DNA of 64,000 nucleotides from Laguncularia racemosa (lineage: Eukaryota > Streptophyta > Magnoliopsida > Myrtales > Combretaceae): positions 1,922,001-1,986,000 of the forward strand of contig JBBMOL010000066.1 of assembly GCA_037954665.1 (NCBI GenBank), read 5' to 3'. Each line of letters starts with the position of its first letter. Position 1 is the first letter of the stretch. Below are positions 49,264-63,778 of this stretch, one piece after another. The notes under the pieces are model-generated. The model was not told the DNA's origin. It worked only from the letters and a program-made list of their open reading frames with translations, and did not search any database. Made by a program: the position numbers and the translations under genes.

Positions 49264-49660
49264 ACTGTATTATTATTGCCTTATTCTCACTTCAAAATAT
49301 TTCACTTTTCTACAGAAACTGACAATGCCCAGTTCTCAAAATCAATAATACAACAGAAGTAAGATTTCATTTTCAACCGGATTCACTACTTATAATCACA
49401 AGAGCCCTCCATTGCCTGAACAAGAATACTTCCTTATTCATACACTTCTTTCTCTACACCTTTTTACTTGTTCCAACAAAAGTCATAAACTTTCCAACTC
49501 AATCCACATACGAACAAATACCCAGATGACAAAATCACTAGCACATAAAATGCCTTGTTGAGAAACAAACAGTTTGAGCTGAGACAAGCAAACTACAAAA
49601 GGAAGAAAGAGAGAATGGATGTAGAATTATTGCTGTCTTTGTTTTGTGTTGTGTTTTTGG
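49264..49660 (-). promoter_or_regulatory. Probable 5' leader and proximal promoter of NIK3
   Basis: On the minus strand the 400 bp upstream of the start codon is rich in CT/TTC words, as in many plant leaders of receptor kinases. No in-frame upstream start that would extend the protein was seen. A transcription start cannot be fixed from sequence alone. Confidence 0.35.
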
Positions 49661-52552
49661 TCTAAAATTCTGAGATCCTAGAGATCTGAAAATTCTTAGT
49701 ATGGTTTTTGTATGTGTAATAACGGGTGATCAACACAAATTCCAAGTGAGAGTTTTGCTCTTGGGGTTTGTTTTGTAACTTTGTGTACTATATCCCGATG
49801 GTATCATTACTTTCTATAACCACAATTCCATTGTTATCTTCTTTCTTTCTCTCTTTTTTACCAAACAAAAACAAACAGGAGTGAAAAACACTCCGCTTGG
49901 ACAAAAGAAACAAACACGGCAAAAAGAGCTCCCGAGCTAAATGCCAAATGCCTCAGTTTTAGTTTGGTTACCTTTTTACACAAAATGAGAAGTCCTTTTA
50001 AAAAAAAAAAAATGTTAAGAAGTGTTTTAAAACTGCAAAGGAAAAATATTAAGAGTTAAATAATTATTTCATATTATTACATATTTTTATATATATATAG
50101 TACTTTTTTCTCTTAAATTTTACAAAAGCTTATACCGATTACTTAGCGTGTGTCAATAACATCTTTACGTATGTAAATGCTTGTCAATAAGTTAAACCAT
50201 ATATGTTACGTGTCGGAAGAGTTTTATAATTTAATTGATGTGGAAATTATATTTTATGGTATAGATTTGGATTTTTGTAAAAAAAAAAAAAAAAAAAGAA
50301 AGTCTGTACTTTTCGATTAAATATCTTTACTGTCGCTTTTTAACATTTCACCTCAAGTAATTCTCGTATGAAAAGAATAAAATAAAGAAACAAAGATTTG
50401 TATAATTGGGTGATTGGACTGAAAGGATGCGTTATGTTGTATCGTGGGCAAAGGTTTGTATGGCCGATACTTGATTTGTGATGTGTGGTAAGAGAGAGAG
50501 AGAGAGAGAGAAAGGGGTGAAATAGTAAAGTAAGGTAAAGGCAATGGCAATGGGATCCGAACGACAAGATATGTCTAGGTGAGTGAAGGGGTATGTGGGA
50601 AAAAAAAAAAAGGAAAAAGGCAGAAAACTTTTTATTTGGCAGGTCACGTGCTAGGATTGTCTTTGGTTTTGTTGGTTTTTGAATTTTGCCCTGAATTTTC
50701 ATACTTTATTATTATTATTTTAAATATTATAATAATAACATTCTGTTAAAGTTGCTGCAAACTGTGGCCCAGCTTTGCTAGCATGCGCCGGATGATTTTG
50801 TTGTATCTTTCATTTGAACTAAGACAAGATAATTTATGGTCACGCTCTACAGAACGTTATTTGGAATTTTGTGTCCCACAATTTTAATCATATAATCGAA
50901 AGTTTTCTTTTTCATTTTTTTTATAATTATAATAAAGAAAAAAAAATAAATTTGATCCTTCTTGTTTGAGAGTTGGTATTTATTACATTTTTTATAAAAG
51001 TCTTACTGAAAGTTTCCCTTTTTAAAATTTTAAATCTTGTTTACGAAGTTTTTCTTTTGTATTTTTTTCTCTCTTTCCTTCGTAAGTAGGTGATCAAGCA
51101 AATTAAAAAAAAATGGATTAACACTAGTTAATATTATTTAACTGAGAAGGTATTTTTCTAAATTTTATCTAACTGGATGCATGACATCCAACTTTCTATT
51201 ACCTTATAATCCAATTTATCAAAACTTTAATTATTAACTCATTGCTTGGTGGTTTTTTTTAGAGTGAATAGAGAGAGTATAATTACTTCATTTCAATAAG
51301 TTATATTATATGTATACTTTAAAATCACAAGTAAGATGGAAAGAAACACTCACACACACACCCATAAAGGAAAAAAAAAAAAAAAAGAAGAAGAGGAAAG
51401 AGACAGAAAAGGGGGTTTCGATGGAGTTTAGAGAAAAAACAAGTGATCGAGTTATTGTAGGAATGAAATCCTAATAGTATGCCCATAATACGAGCAAAAT
51501 TGTATAAATTATAGTTTTAAGGAATATAATTACAAATGGAGTTTGATTCCTATATGTATTATTTTTGCTACCAAATAAGATAATTAAAATTGGATTCTTG
51601 TCTTTGAAAACTAAACATGGCTATAGAAGAAGTTGGCAGGATCGAAAATGAGGTAAAAAAAAAAAAAAAAAGCAATTTGATGAACTTCCACTTCCTTATA
51701 TTCTATGTTTACCTACAAATATTGAAATTTCAAATTTTTTTTTTCATTTTTCATCTCTTAAATACAACATAAGACCTCTAGAACTTGGCTACCAAAAAGA
51801 GGAAGTGTAGAAAGAGGATAAAACCATTTTCAATTGAACAAACCAGAGGGAAAACAAGAACTCGGCAAGTTAATGGGATCAGGTGTAGAAATTCATGTTT
51901 GCGTTATTAATTAATATGACATGAAAATTTTTATATTTAGTTATTTTATTCAAATTTTTATTACTTTTTATTTTATAAAAAAATTTAATTTCTTTTTTTT
52001 TTTTTTTTGGTTGCAGCTCTGCTGGAAATATTATAATCACGTTCCAATTGTCCACTTACTCTAAGACAAATCTTTCTTGTATCTTAATTAAGGTGTTGTA
52101 AATTGCAACCCTTTCTTATATTCGAAATTGATTAGCCTCTGTTATAATTTGCAATCAAAGATAATATGTAGTTTGTTCGATGCGAAGAAAATAAAATAAA
52201 TCAGATAATAAATCTTGGAGTGAGTAGACAATGGGGACGTGCTTACTGCAAAGGAGATTTGGTGAAAAGGGATAAAAGTAAAAGAAAATTTTGAAAATCG
52301 AAAACGTGGTGAAAACGAGTTAAGAAGCAAATTTCGTTTAATATTTTCCGTTCCTTGTAGCGTTAGGATGAATTTATTAGCATTTTTTTTATCATAATTT
52401 TTATTCAATTTAATTTTTCATATCTTATAAATTGTTTCCAATCCTTTTAATTTAATTTCGCTTCCATATACCATGCGTCACAAGCTCCTTGTTCCATGAC
52501 TTTGAACCCTGCTTCCAACTATGTAAGAAGGAAAATTAAATGAAGAAAAACT
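49661..52552. other. Upstream intergenic region of NIK3
   Basis: AT-rich with an AG microsatellite (ten units) at 50,491-50,510, an A-run near 50,280-50,297 and a CA run near 51,347-51,361. The 120-codon minus frame at 50,340-50,702 is a Ser/Leu/His-rich shadow of the AG tract. No gene supported. Confidence 0.55.
50491..50510. repeat. AG dinucleotide microsatellite
   Basis: Ten AG units, 1.2 kb upstream of the NIK3 start codon. Confidence 0.95.
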
Positions 52553-52724
52553 AATGGACTTTGTCGGGACAAAGTGCAGCTTGAACGTTGAATCTGTAAA
52601 GTCAATGCTTCGGAGAATCCTAAAGCCATTGACCAAACAAAGTCCAACATCGGCTAGACGAAGCTGGCCTCTCGAACTGGACTACCATTTTACTAACTTT
52701 AGTTAGACTTGGACAAAGTCCATT
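52553..52724. mobile_element. Small MITE-like element (172 bp)
   Basis: A perfect 13-bp terminal inverted repeat, AATGGACTTTGTC at 52,553-52,565 and its complement at 52,712-52,724, bounds a 172-bp segment that is less AT-rich than its flanks and rich in GTCCAA/GACTTTG words. The left end also folds on itself (CTTTGTCGGGACAAAG). A target duplication was not found. Confidence 0.6.
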
Positions 52725-54131
52725 TCAGTCCATTCGAAGTGCTCCTATACAGTGCGAATTCTACAAAAAAAGAAATACAACCCATTTTGAAGCGTGAACA
52801 TTAATATGATTTTATATTTAATCCTTTGTTTTTTAGGAAAACAAGCTTTTACTCTTGTATGTAACATTGAACTTATTGCTTTAAATTTAATTAGTACACT
52901 CACTGTAATATAAAACATTTATGGCTTACTTAAAATGCTAAAAACTTAATTAAATTTTAACATGAATATAGAAAATTTAAATAATTTACTTAAAATATAG
53001 AGAATTTGATTGAATTTTGGTAAACTTACAGGTGATATTCAATATACTTTTTCTTGAAATATTAAATGATTATTTAGGTTAATAAAGTTCAACAAAACTA
53101 TTCAGTATATGGTCCTTTTGTGATTTATCAGTTTTTCTATGTGCTATGATTTATTTTGCGGAAAAAGAGATTCCTATTTGATGTACGATTTTTGGTCGTA
53201 AAGCTGTGCCTCAGGGCGGACCTAAAACAATATAGCCAGGGAGTCGGAACTTATTTTTTTCTTTCTTTCTTTCTTTCTTTTCCATCGAATGTGTGTCAGT
53301 ATTATTTAATACTCAAATAAAAAAAATTTAAATTTTAAAAAATAATCAAGAATATTATTATAATTTTTAATAAATAGTATTTAATATTATTAATTACTAA
53401 TGAAAAGGGTAAAATGAAAAACTAATGTCATTTAAGTAATATAAAGTAAATGTAATTTTGAAAAAGTAAAAAGATTTTTATAGGATTTAAATTCATGACT
53501 TCATTAGAAAAAATCACATATTTTACCATTTAAATATTTATAATATTTTATTAAATTTTACTATTTAAAATATATATAATATTTTTTTCTTTTTCATAAA
53601 TTTTAATGATTAATATTTTTTTTCGATCTTACACCCAGTAAAAATGAAGTACATGAGAACTAAATTCCGAGTGAGGAATTCCAACATAAAGCTATTGCTT
53701 TCATATATTCTTTTTTCTTAAATTCAATTAAAGTAAGCCCCACCCTCATCACAAAAGACAACATAATTTACGATATCGTATTTATGACCGAGACTATGAA
53801 TGCGATCTGGAAAGATATTGGCTTCAATAAATAATTGCTTACGTACAAAATAATGTGAAATCTTTTTTTGGTTTATTTCATACAATATGAGTATATAAAA
53901 TCTAATTTACTGTTATTTATAATGGACTAACCCCATATAGGATTGATAACCAATAATAATAATAATAAGCTCAACAACTCTTAATTGCATGAATAAAGCA
54001 TAAAACTAGTGATACAAGAAATTTCTATATATCGTCAGTAAACACAGTGTCCTGTAATTTCCTAAATTAGTGTGCATATATTGGCAAAGAGGAAATTAGA
54101 TAAATAACTTTAACAAGTTTCCAATTGTCCA
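52725..54131. other. AT-rich intergenic stretch
   Basis: No gene. A CTTT microsatellite of five units lies at 53,261-53,281. Confidence 0.6.
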
Positions 54132-54171
54132 GTTGAGATGGCCGAGTTGGTCTAAGGCGCCAGATTAAGGT

Positions 54172-54204
<33 letters not shown>

Positions 54205-54212
54205 TCTCAACA
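54132..54212 (+). tRNA. tRNA-Leu (anticodon AAG)
   Basis: 81 nt without intron. Acceptor stem GTTGAGA pairs with TCTCAAC, with discriminator A. The D-arm carries the A box TGGCCGAGTTGG; the anticodon stem CCAGA/TCTGG encloses loop TTAAGGT, giving AAG; a long variable arm (GTCCGAAAGGGC) marks a class II tRNA; the T-arm has GGTTCAAATCC (B box). A TTTT run at 54,217-54,220 serves as the Pol III terminator. It decodes CUU leucine codons. Nuclear type; it is not embedded in organelle-like sequence. Confidence 0.97.
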
Positions 54213-57200
54213 GCGCTTTTTCACATCTTGTTTTTACCCTTCCATGTACTCCTTCTTACCACCCTCGGCATTCTGATTTATGTCCTCAATCCTTTATTAT
54301 AAGATTCTTCTCATCTTTATCATACTGTTGCTGTAATGTCCCACTAAATATATTTACTATTCTGAATTTGACCGACGTGAAAGTCCATTTCAGAGCAATT
54401 ATGAAGGACAATGATTATTTGATTCCACGGTCCCTTGAGTTCACCTCTCTATCCAAATTATGAGCAAGCAAAACTCTCATATTATCAAGTCTCCTCTCCC
54501 TCTCTCTTACTTTGTTGACTTTTCTTTTTTTTAAAAAAAAAAAAAATAATTATATAATCTTATACAATATCATGACCTTTTTATAATTTATCCTTTATTT
54601 ATCATGATAAAAATAGTAAATATATATATATATATACTACTCAAGATTTGGATTCAAAACCTATCACATAATTTTTTGAAACTATTATAGAATTGCGCTC
54701 GATGTTTATCATATTTTTATCATTATTCTAGTATACCACAATATGAGACTATTGCATATGGATTTGGCTTGCAAAAACCCAAACACATATCCATGTGAAT
54801 GACCATCCACCTTAGGAGATATAGAAAATGAGGAAACTTACCATGTTTTTTGAACTAAAACCCATATGATATATTATAATTAATATATATACGTGTGTTA
54901 TATATTATATCATTATACTATATATAATATATATACATATATATAAAAATATGTGTGTGTGTGTTATAATTAAGTACAACGTGTGCATGCCATACAATAA
55001 ATATTATATTATTTTACATTATATTTTATAAGATTTATAATGTATTTTATATGTATTATATATGGTATGTAAATATATGTTATTAGAGCATATTACAGTA
55101 TCTAAACCAATATTGATATATTGATATTACAGTATGCGTGTGTGCATGTGTTTACATTACATTATGTCATATGGCGTATCTTAACTATTATATTATATCT
55201 TTCATTATATAGTTGCCATTTTTTACCAACTTATTATTATACTTTAACAAAAAGGGAATTCAAACCTATTCTATTTCATTGGGAGATCAAGATTTATATC
55301 ACCAAATTATAAAAGTTTTTATATGTGTTTACCATTTCATAAGTTATATACAGTTTAGTATATTGTGCACTTACGAGGACACTTTTAATTATTATTATTT
55401 ACTTACTTTTCTATTTAAGTCATCAACCTTTTTTATATATATGTATAACCTATTTGAACCCTCAAAACTTTTAAAGTATTACAAAAATAGAGCTTTTATC
55501 AAATACTCTAAACCTTCTATTCATCTTGAGTATGTATGGGCTTCCAATTAAGTCTTGAGTTAGTTAATTGAGGTAGTTAAGCTATATACAAATTTTTCCA
55601 AACCCTTTTTCATAATTTTAATAATTATTATTTTATTTTTTATTATATTACATCACTAAATATATTTAATATTATTTTTATTATATTATGTAAATAAATA
55701 TATTTAATATTATCATTTTATTAATTTAAATATTATAGACCAATTCAAAAAATTATTAAAATTGTCACGTATTGATGGAAACTTAATAAATTTGACAAAA
55801 ATTCCTTTTGTAAAGTTTTAAAAATGTTGAGAATTCAAATAAAAAAAAAAGATTGATAACTCAAATAAAAAAATAGATAAATATTAAAAACTAAAAATAT
55901 AATTTTTTCTAATATGTATTATAAATAGGTGACTATGCAATGGTCTTGTACTACATAGATTTCACATACATAAATATATTATAATAATTACTTTTATAAT
56001 ACATGATATATTATGATTATTATACTATATAATATATAGATAATATATATATGCATGCAAGTACACATACATATGCACATGTGCACATATATATGCAGCA
56101 TATGTTAAAATATTATTCACATTATTATATACTTGTACATCTTTAACATGCGAAAAGCATTACAATACAACTACATACTTATCATATTGAATATGATGAA
56201 GCAATACCAAACACTAAATCGGAATGGTCATTACATTCTTAACTATATTGTTGCATAGAGCCATGCAAGTGAGTAAAATGAGTCCCTTTTATAGCGAGAT
56301 AGGGTTAAATAATGGATTGATCCATCTTAACTTGCTTAATAAATTGATTGGGATCTTGGCTAATAATTAAATGGGTTGGGATTTTTCAACCACGAATCAG
56401 TGGTTAGATAATCCAGGCATCATCTTAAATCCATTTAAGAGCTTGGTGAGTCAAATGAACTAAACTAGTAATCTATTAAAATAAGAATATTTTTAGATAA
56501 TTTAACATGATATGTAATTTAATGTTTATATTTCATAAAAAATTTAATTAAAAAACTTATTTCTACTATTAATTTGGTTAAGCGGGTTGATTTGTTGGTT
56601 AATTGGCTCTAATTCATTTAGTGGATTGATCCACAAAGGAAATCGTTCTAACCCTTTAAAAATAAGGATCGATAAATATTACAGCTATTAATTCATGTTA
56701 ACCTATTGTGTCTCGTATCTATATTTAAATGTGTTTGTATCTTAACAATGTTAACCTATAACTTGACTAGTGTTATTAATTGTATATGAAAATCTAAACT
56801 CATTACTCATTTTGTTTGATAAACGTGTTTCATATTTAGTTTAGATTTATTTATTAATTAAAAAGTTATAAATAAAATATAAAATAGTTATAAAAACATA
56901 GAAAAAGAGTGATCATAAAATTAATGTTCACAACTAAAAATGATGTACTTAACACTTAAGCATAAATTTATAGCATAATTTAATCAACATTATGGGTAGT
57001 ATGAATTTATCATATTTAAAGAAATAAAGTATCGAAAAGAGAAAACTTGAAGTTTGAAACAAACAAAATAAAATATCGAATGTTACCTTACTTGTAGTGC
57101 TAGCTAGAAAATAGATAGAGAAGTATGAAGTTTGAAATGAATGAAAAGAAAAAGTGACCACCCCTTGATAAAAGAAAAGAAATAATACTATTAAGTGTGA

Positions 57201-58029
57201 GAGGACACCACAAGTAGGTGTATCATGCCTAGTAGGACAAAATCAAATGTTAGTTATTTTAGCATTAAATAGGTTAGCAAGTCGAATTTAAAACTTATTT
57301 ATGAAATCTATTTAATAAATAAATTCATAAAAAAGTTAGTTGGTTAAACCTAAACACGTACACAAATTTTATCATATTTAAATAAGTCTCCTTCATTTGT
57401 ATTTTATATCAATTTTCCATTTATAAACTCATTTATAATTATATCATGTTGTATCTGAATGTATATGTTGCATCTTAAATTGCTAACCAAATGGTGATTA
57501 AGTGGGCTAAGAGGGCCTATAATGTACAAACATGTTCTAATCAACTAGATGAAGAGGTACCCTATGAAGCTCATTTATTAAATGGGTTCAATAAAATAAT
57601 CTTCTTGATGGGCTATTTTGGGTTTGAGCTTTTATGTCTAAGTCGAACTAAAACATTTAGGTATTGTTTAGTTGTGGTAAATTTATAGTATTGTACTTGA
57701 CAAAACATTTTATTCCTTGTTTGGTATGCATATTTTTTCTGTTACCAGATAAAAATGATTCCAAAGTACTAGATAAAATATTAACATTTTATACTATCCA
57801 AAATATAATACAAAAATCAAATTTATTAGACAAAAACATAAAAATTCTTATTCAGTATTTTGTACATCATGTTTAGTAAAATACTTTGTATATCCAAACA
57901 GTAAATATCATAAAAATCTTTGTCCGGTATAATATATACCAAATGCAATATAAGAGAGTTCTATTATCCTGTTTTTTTTTTTATTTTGTACTATCTAGTA
58001 CTCCTTATATTGTCTAGTATTCTATTTAA
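54213..58029. other. Very AT-rich intergenic stretch
   Basis: Long runs of TA and near-TA sequence (for example 54,620-54,637 and 54,880-55,080). The open frames here are Tyr/Phe/Leu/Ile-rich noise. Around 57,660-58,030 there are GTTTGGTAT and ATACCAAAT words in opposite orientation that could be a decayed MITE. No gene supported. Confidence 0.6.
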
Positions 58030-58480
58030 AATGCTACCTTAGAGTTGTTGCCAATAACTTAGGCACCTAGAGCTAGTTGACTCGACTGACTTAAGTTAGG
58101 AAGGCTCGGTCAATTTAGATAAGAAAATGTAGGAATAGTTTAGCCAATTAAGGTCCATAAACTGTATATGACTCCACTATTCTAAAATGTTGAAGCCCCT
58201 TAGCAAGTCATGTGCTTCAACTACCTGCTTAATTGCTCATATGCTCCTTTTATAAATATCAAGACAAGTCTCCAAAGTAAAGGGATTCGAAATTTGTCAC
58301 TCTCGAGCTATCATTATATAATCTTTGTTTCTCTCTCTCTTTCAATATATTAACTTAAGCATCGGAATAACTATACCGAAAACAACCCTAACGCCTTCAT
58401 AACTCTGTTCTCAATATTGTTTTATAGGTTCTACAACCTTCAAATAGAATCACCAAACAACAAATCTTAAACCGATTTTT
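58030..58480 (+). repeat. Possible solo or decayed LTR
   Basis: CTTTTATAAATATCAAGAC near 58,246 resembles a TATA/start region. It is followed after a CT-rich leader by ACTTAAGCATCGGAATAACT and GAAAACAACCC near 58,352-58,390, a word order I associate with plant LTR R/U5 regions. Boundaries, target duplication and internal sequence are not identified, so this is a low-confidence call. Confidence 0.35.
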
Positions 58481-61400
58481 ATAAGGGTTAAGTGGCTTAT
58501 TTTGTTAAATTTAATCCCGTTTATATAATTTTGTATGATATATATTAAATGCATTGATATTACTAAAGGTATCTTTATGCTTAAAAAAAAAAAAAGGAGA
58601 AATGGTAAACAAAATCCACTGTCTTGTTACGTAAGATTAACAGTTGCTTTGATTTGAGATGTTGGTTAACAAAATGTATTAAAAGTTAAAATAAACTTCT
58701 GAAAATGAGAGGGATACGATTGTATAAGAGGGGTGAGCTAAAGTACGCAGGGTGGAGATGCGTGCAATTTGTACCTTAGTTATTCTGTGGTTGTTGGTTG
58801 GCGTGAAAGAATCTCCGTAATGCGCCCACCGGGACACATGCCGTAGGCCTTGGGCATGGGGCGGGGGGGCCATATCCCTTAATCTTGGATTTAGTACTTA
58901 CCAACAATTCTAATCCAGTCCTATGCTTTGGCCGATTTCTTGCTTTACATATAATAAGAAAAAACCAAAAAAAAAAAAAAAAAAAGAAAAAGAAAAAGCC
59001 CCAAGTATGTTGCCTACAAGTCTCTTATATGATTTTTTTTTTCCCAATTTCTTATATAAAGTTTAAAATGAAAAACTTTTTTTATTTATTTAATTATTTT
59101 TCATGGTAACTAAAATGACAAGATAAAAGAAGTAATGACTCTTAATTGAGGTAATTGATATTATTATTTATTCGAATTATTAACTTTCAAGTTTTAAAAT
59201 AAGAGTACTTTTATCAAGTCTATTGAATATTCCATGTATCAAATTGTAAGTGATTTAAAATAATTAATTTAATCCACTATAGCAACTACTGCAGCATAAG
59301 CTATCCGGTTGATGCCCCCACAATGATACTAATATACTTCATATGACTCCTAAAGTACATAATGAGTACCGGTATAATTCATATGAATGACTTCTAGGGT
59401 ACATAATAACCAATAGGTGTAGATTTCACTCAACACTTAATCAATGATTGAACTTTTAAAGCATCTGAGGTTGTATGGATATATATTTATTTTAAGATTT
59501 TTCCTTTCTAATTTGTTATATATATATTTTTTATTTGACTTACCTTTTCCGAAATTTGTCCAATTGTAGCATTCTCATGAGCTGAGACGTTTCTGCTGTC
59601 GATTTCCAAATTTTAGGAATAAAATGATCTTTATTCTGGAATTGACGAAGGAGCCCTTTAGCATTTTTGACCCTTGATTATGGCTAACACATAAATTCAA
59701 ACGGCAATATTAACAAATCTATCATTCTAATCAGCATTGTTGTAAATGAGTGAAATTCAAATTTGGAAATGGTATAATGTTGAAGTTCATATAAGTTTAA
59801 TTTAAAAAAAAAGAAGTAAATATACAAATTTAAGTAACTTTTAAACTCTCACTTGAACTCAATTAAATTTAAATAGCTCCAATCAAGATCAAATAAGCTC
59901 AAATAGTTTAGGATTTATAAATAGCGAGAACGCGGCACAAGCCTAGGCAAGTTGAGATGACAGTGGCAAGTCGTGCAAATAAAGATTAAATCTATCTCCA
60001 TCCAATAGGGGAATAAGAGAATAAAGTAATAATCCCATTCTTACTTAAACTGTAGGTGATAATTTTAATGTGGGGGTGGGTTATTGTTTTAACGAGTGCT
60101 CCAATCCAACACACAGCCCAAAAACCAAGAGCATTTTTGTCGCTTTGGGAGAACTGAAATATTCTCTGCGCTGTTATGGAAACATGCTTTGCTTTTACGA
60201 CCAGCTTTCAGACATTTTTACTTTCTGCTTCTCCACTGTAAATCTTATATATATATATTAATCAAAATGGGCACGAAACTCTATGGACTGTGCCCAAAAC
60301 AATACCCTCACAAATTCAAGTGTATCTAGGCCTACTTGGGAGAATGGCCACTTCTTCACCTGCTCTATACTTTATACGCTTCTACAGTATAACTTAGTAT
60401 TACTAACTTATTGGTGCAGCGTAGCATCTTAACCTAATAGTAACCTTTGTTTTTTATTCCAAGGAAAATTAAATTTAACTCAAATTCGTACTAAGTTTTG
60501 ATTAAGTTTTTTAAAATTTGCATAATGATCCAAACATTTGTATATTTGACATTATACATTAAATAATTTTGATCTATTTCATATTATATGTAATAAATAT
60601 TATTTATAGTATAATCTTTTGCAAATCAATGAAAAAGCAACTATTCCATAAATAAGAGAGAAAATGGCTATTCTGTTTCAATAAAACAAACACAACGTTA
60701 GGAGTACTGTTTAGGTTAAGTAATATTCAACAATTTCATTGTATATAATTTGTAAATTATAAGGATGAAGTTTCTCTATTGTTAAATAATAGAGGAGAGA
60801 ATTAATGGTTATAAATTGTATACAAGTTTCGTTTTTTTTTTTATCACATACACCTTATAATATACGTAAAAAAAATCTACAGTATTTTGAATACCCTAAA
60901 TAATGAAGTACATTATTATCATATCAATTTGTGCTTCCATTGGATCAAACAGTGTTAACTCGTGTCATTTTATATCTATTTTAAATTCTAGCCATTAATC
61001 AATTTCAGGTTTGGGATAATCTCCTTTCCCAATTTTTTTTTTCTACCATATTTGCAAAATTAAAATTCATGATTGGAGGGGGATCCAAAAAACAAAAAAC
61101 TATATGCTTTTCAAGAACATCTCCAAATGGAATTCTAATTGTATTGCTGATTGAATCATATATATGTAAATATGTTATTTGGAAATTTTAAAAAAATTAA
61201 TTGATTTTATTATCGTGTCAATTTATATTATAGTTAGATTATATATGGATTAGTTGTGTCATATCGCATCCATTTCTAGCTATCGACAATTCCTTTTTCT
61301 TTTTCTTTGTTCCCTTTCTGAGTAGATATATTATATGCAACTCAATGTGATTCTTTTCATTAATTTCCTTAAATTAAAAAAGAAGAAGAAGTAAACCATG

Positions 61401-63686
61401 TTATTATAGACCTATCTAACAATTGTAAATTCATTCACACACACGTACACACCAAATAATATATATATAAATAATCAAGTTGTTCTATTATTAGGTCGAA
61501 ATGTGTCATATTCGACTCATATATAGATTAATCACGATGCCTTACGTAAAATTTGAGTTTTGTCTTTGTAAATTGTTTTCTTTTTAATTGTTCTTTTAAT
61601 TTTTCTATATTTGAAATTTTTAAATATATATGATAGTTCTGCTGTAAGAATTTACTTGGAAATTACGGGGTTGTGAATTTTGGTACTAATGGTGTATGTA
61701 GATAAAATAAATTTGGGATAAGTACATTAGAATTTACAAGTACTCTATATTTGTACCAAAATTCAATTAAGTTTTTTATATTTCATATGGATCATTTAAG
61801 TCTTCATAATTATGTCTAAATTTAATTGAATTTTTTATATATTAAGTAAATCCTTGAAACTCTTTACATAGAATCTTTATTCGTTGTAAGTATCGCATGA
61901 CACATTTCGTTGCTTTTCAATGACACGTGACTAGATTACTCAGATATCTACTAAGCATTCTAACAATATACGCAATATCCGAACACGTGCATATTTAAGA
62001 ATACATAATATTCCCACTGTTGATACATCAACAATATGACTATTGATCGATTTATGATGAGTACAAGACACCTATACTATTCAACAGCAATGGTCAAATG
62101 TTTAAATTACTTTTCAAGAGTTTAGAAGAGGTGCAAATGGAAAAATTTGCATATTTTAAGTCGACTAAGGCCAGAAAAGTTTGCTTATGTGTCCAAGGAA
62201 AGCTTTGTATCAAGAGAAAGTGGTTTCCACTCTTAGTAGTAAAATGAAACCAAATGCAAGAACGATTTTTTTTTTCAACCCATGCTTATGATATAAATCA
62301 TGAAACAAGTTGGAAGATAAGAACTAAACAAGATGATTGGGCCGGTTTATAGGCAAACTGGAGCATCTAGGGGACAAAAGCTCAATGCAGCAAGATCAAT
62401 CAAGGAAGGACTAATTTGAATATGGAACAAGGGAAGGTCGACTAGGCTATTGATTGAGCTAGAGCAGGATCACCTTAAGTCGATTTCATATGGGCTTAAT
62501 CTAACTATTTTTCTATTTTATTTTGTTTATTTCTATTTTATTTAGGTCTTTTAAGTCCCTTTTAGTCATTTTATGTTTATTTTACTTTATTTTTTTAGTT
62601 TTTTTTATGTTAATGGTATTAGTTTTATTTCTTTAAGCCTTTAAATAGGTCAGTTATATAATAAGTCATAATAGAGCTAAGTTATCTTTCACTTTTAAAA
62701 ACCCCTTGAGACTTGTTTATTGAATTTTGAGAATTTCTTCGGTCCTTTTTTATTCTCATAGTCTTATCAATCCACATTTAGATTGTATCAAATGTTGTTG
62801 AATGAATTTGTGATTACATTTCTTTCTTTTAACACCCACAAAATTTTCACAAATTATGCATAATATCGAATATTAATTTCTTTCAAATTGTTTTAGTTTC
62901 ATTCATCCCTAAATATGAAAACCCTAAAAATCCATGAAAGTATCTCTTTCCAATATATAAACCCAAAACCCAAAAATCACATATTAGATGTTTTTAGAGT
63001 GATCTAAGATCCACATCATCTTGGCCGTGATCATCTCCACTTAAAGGGTAACCTTCCCTTTGCCTTTAAAAGTTGACACTAAGAGTGGGCAAAAAAACTA
63101 ACTAAACTGTGAATTGGATCGGATTGGTTTGAACTAAATCATATATTAGGTTTGAATTGTCCTTTTAAATTCAAAAAAAATTATGAACTGAATTAAACAA
63201 TTTTTTTAATATTCGAAAAAATTACAAACCAAACGGAATTATAAAAGGTAAGAAAAAGAAAATGACTGTGGAATCTAAAAAAATATATGACTAAAAAAGG
63301 AGGTTTTATATTACTTATTCAATTATTTATCTTATTTAGTTTTTTATCAAGTAATTTATTGATTTTTTTCTCATCGATTAATATAGAAATTATAATTATC
63401 TTAAAAGATATAATAAAAAATTCTTAAATATATCAAATAAGTATTGAAAATGATAATAAATTATTTTTTAAAGTCAAGTATAATTTTTATATTGGAAAAA
63501 ATTAATAACACATGTAAAAACGATTCAAAGTATGAATTTAATCGGATTGAATCATTTTTTTTTAGATTTTAAAAATTATAAATCAAATCATATCATTAAA
63601 TTCAATTTAAGAAATAAATAAAAAAAAAACCATACCGCGAGATGAATTATACCTAACCAAATTATGTATACTTTAGTTAATACTGC
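58481..63686. other. AT-rich intergenic stretch, no gene recognised
   Basis: A GC-richer block at about 58,735-58,880 has no recognisable coding or RNA signature. An A-rich tract follows at about 58,966-58,999. A segment near 62,340-62,780 with TTAAATAGG and a CCCCTTGAGACTTG word has a faint LTR-like look. None of this supports a gene. Confidence 0.5.
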
Positions 63687-63778
63687 CTCCTCAAGATTGG
63701 TGGCCATCCCTAGACTGACGTCCTTTAGGTGTCTCCTCAACATTGGTGGTCTATCTCTAGATTGATGTCCTTTTAGGT
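63687..63778. repeat. Two-copy tandem repeat (44 and 46 bp units)
   Basis: CTCCTCAAGATTGGTGG... at 63,687-63,730 is repeated as CTCCTCAACATTGGTGG... at 63,733-63,778; both units end in TTTAGGT. About eight differences and a 2-base indel separate them. Confidence 0.85.

Noticed and set aside
49720..49800. TATA box for NIK3
   Set aside because: A TATAG-like word exists on the minus strand near 49,787, but AT-rich context makes such words common and no second signal supports it.
50340..50702. 120-codon minus-strand open frame
   Set aside because: Its composition (Ser, Leu, His, Thr runs) comes from the AG microsatellite and A-runs on the opposite strand. No homology, no splice context.
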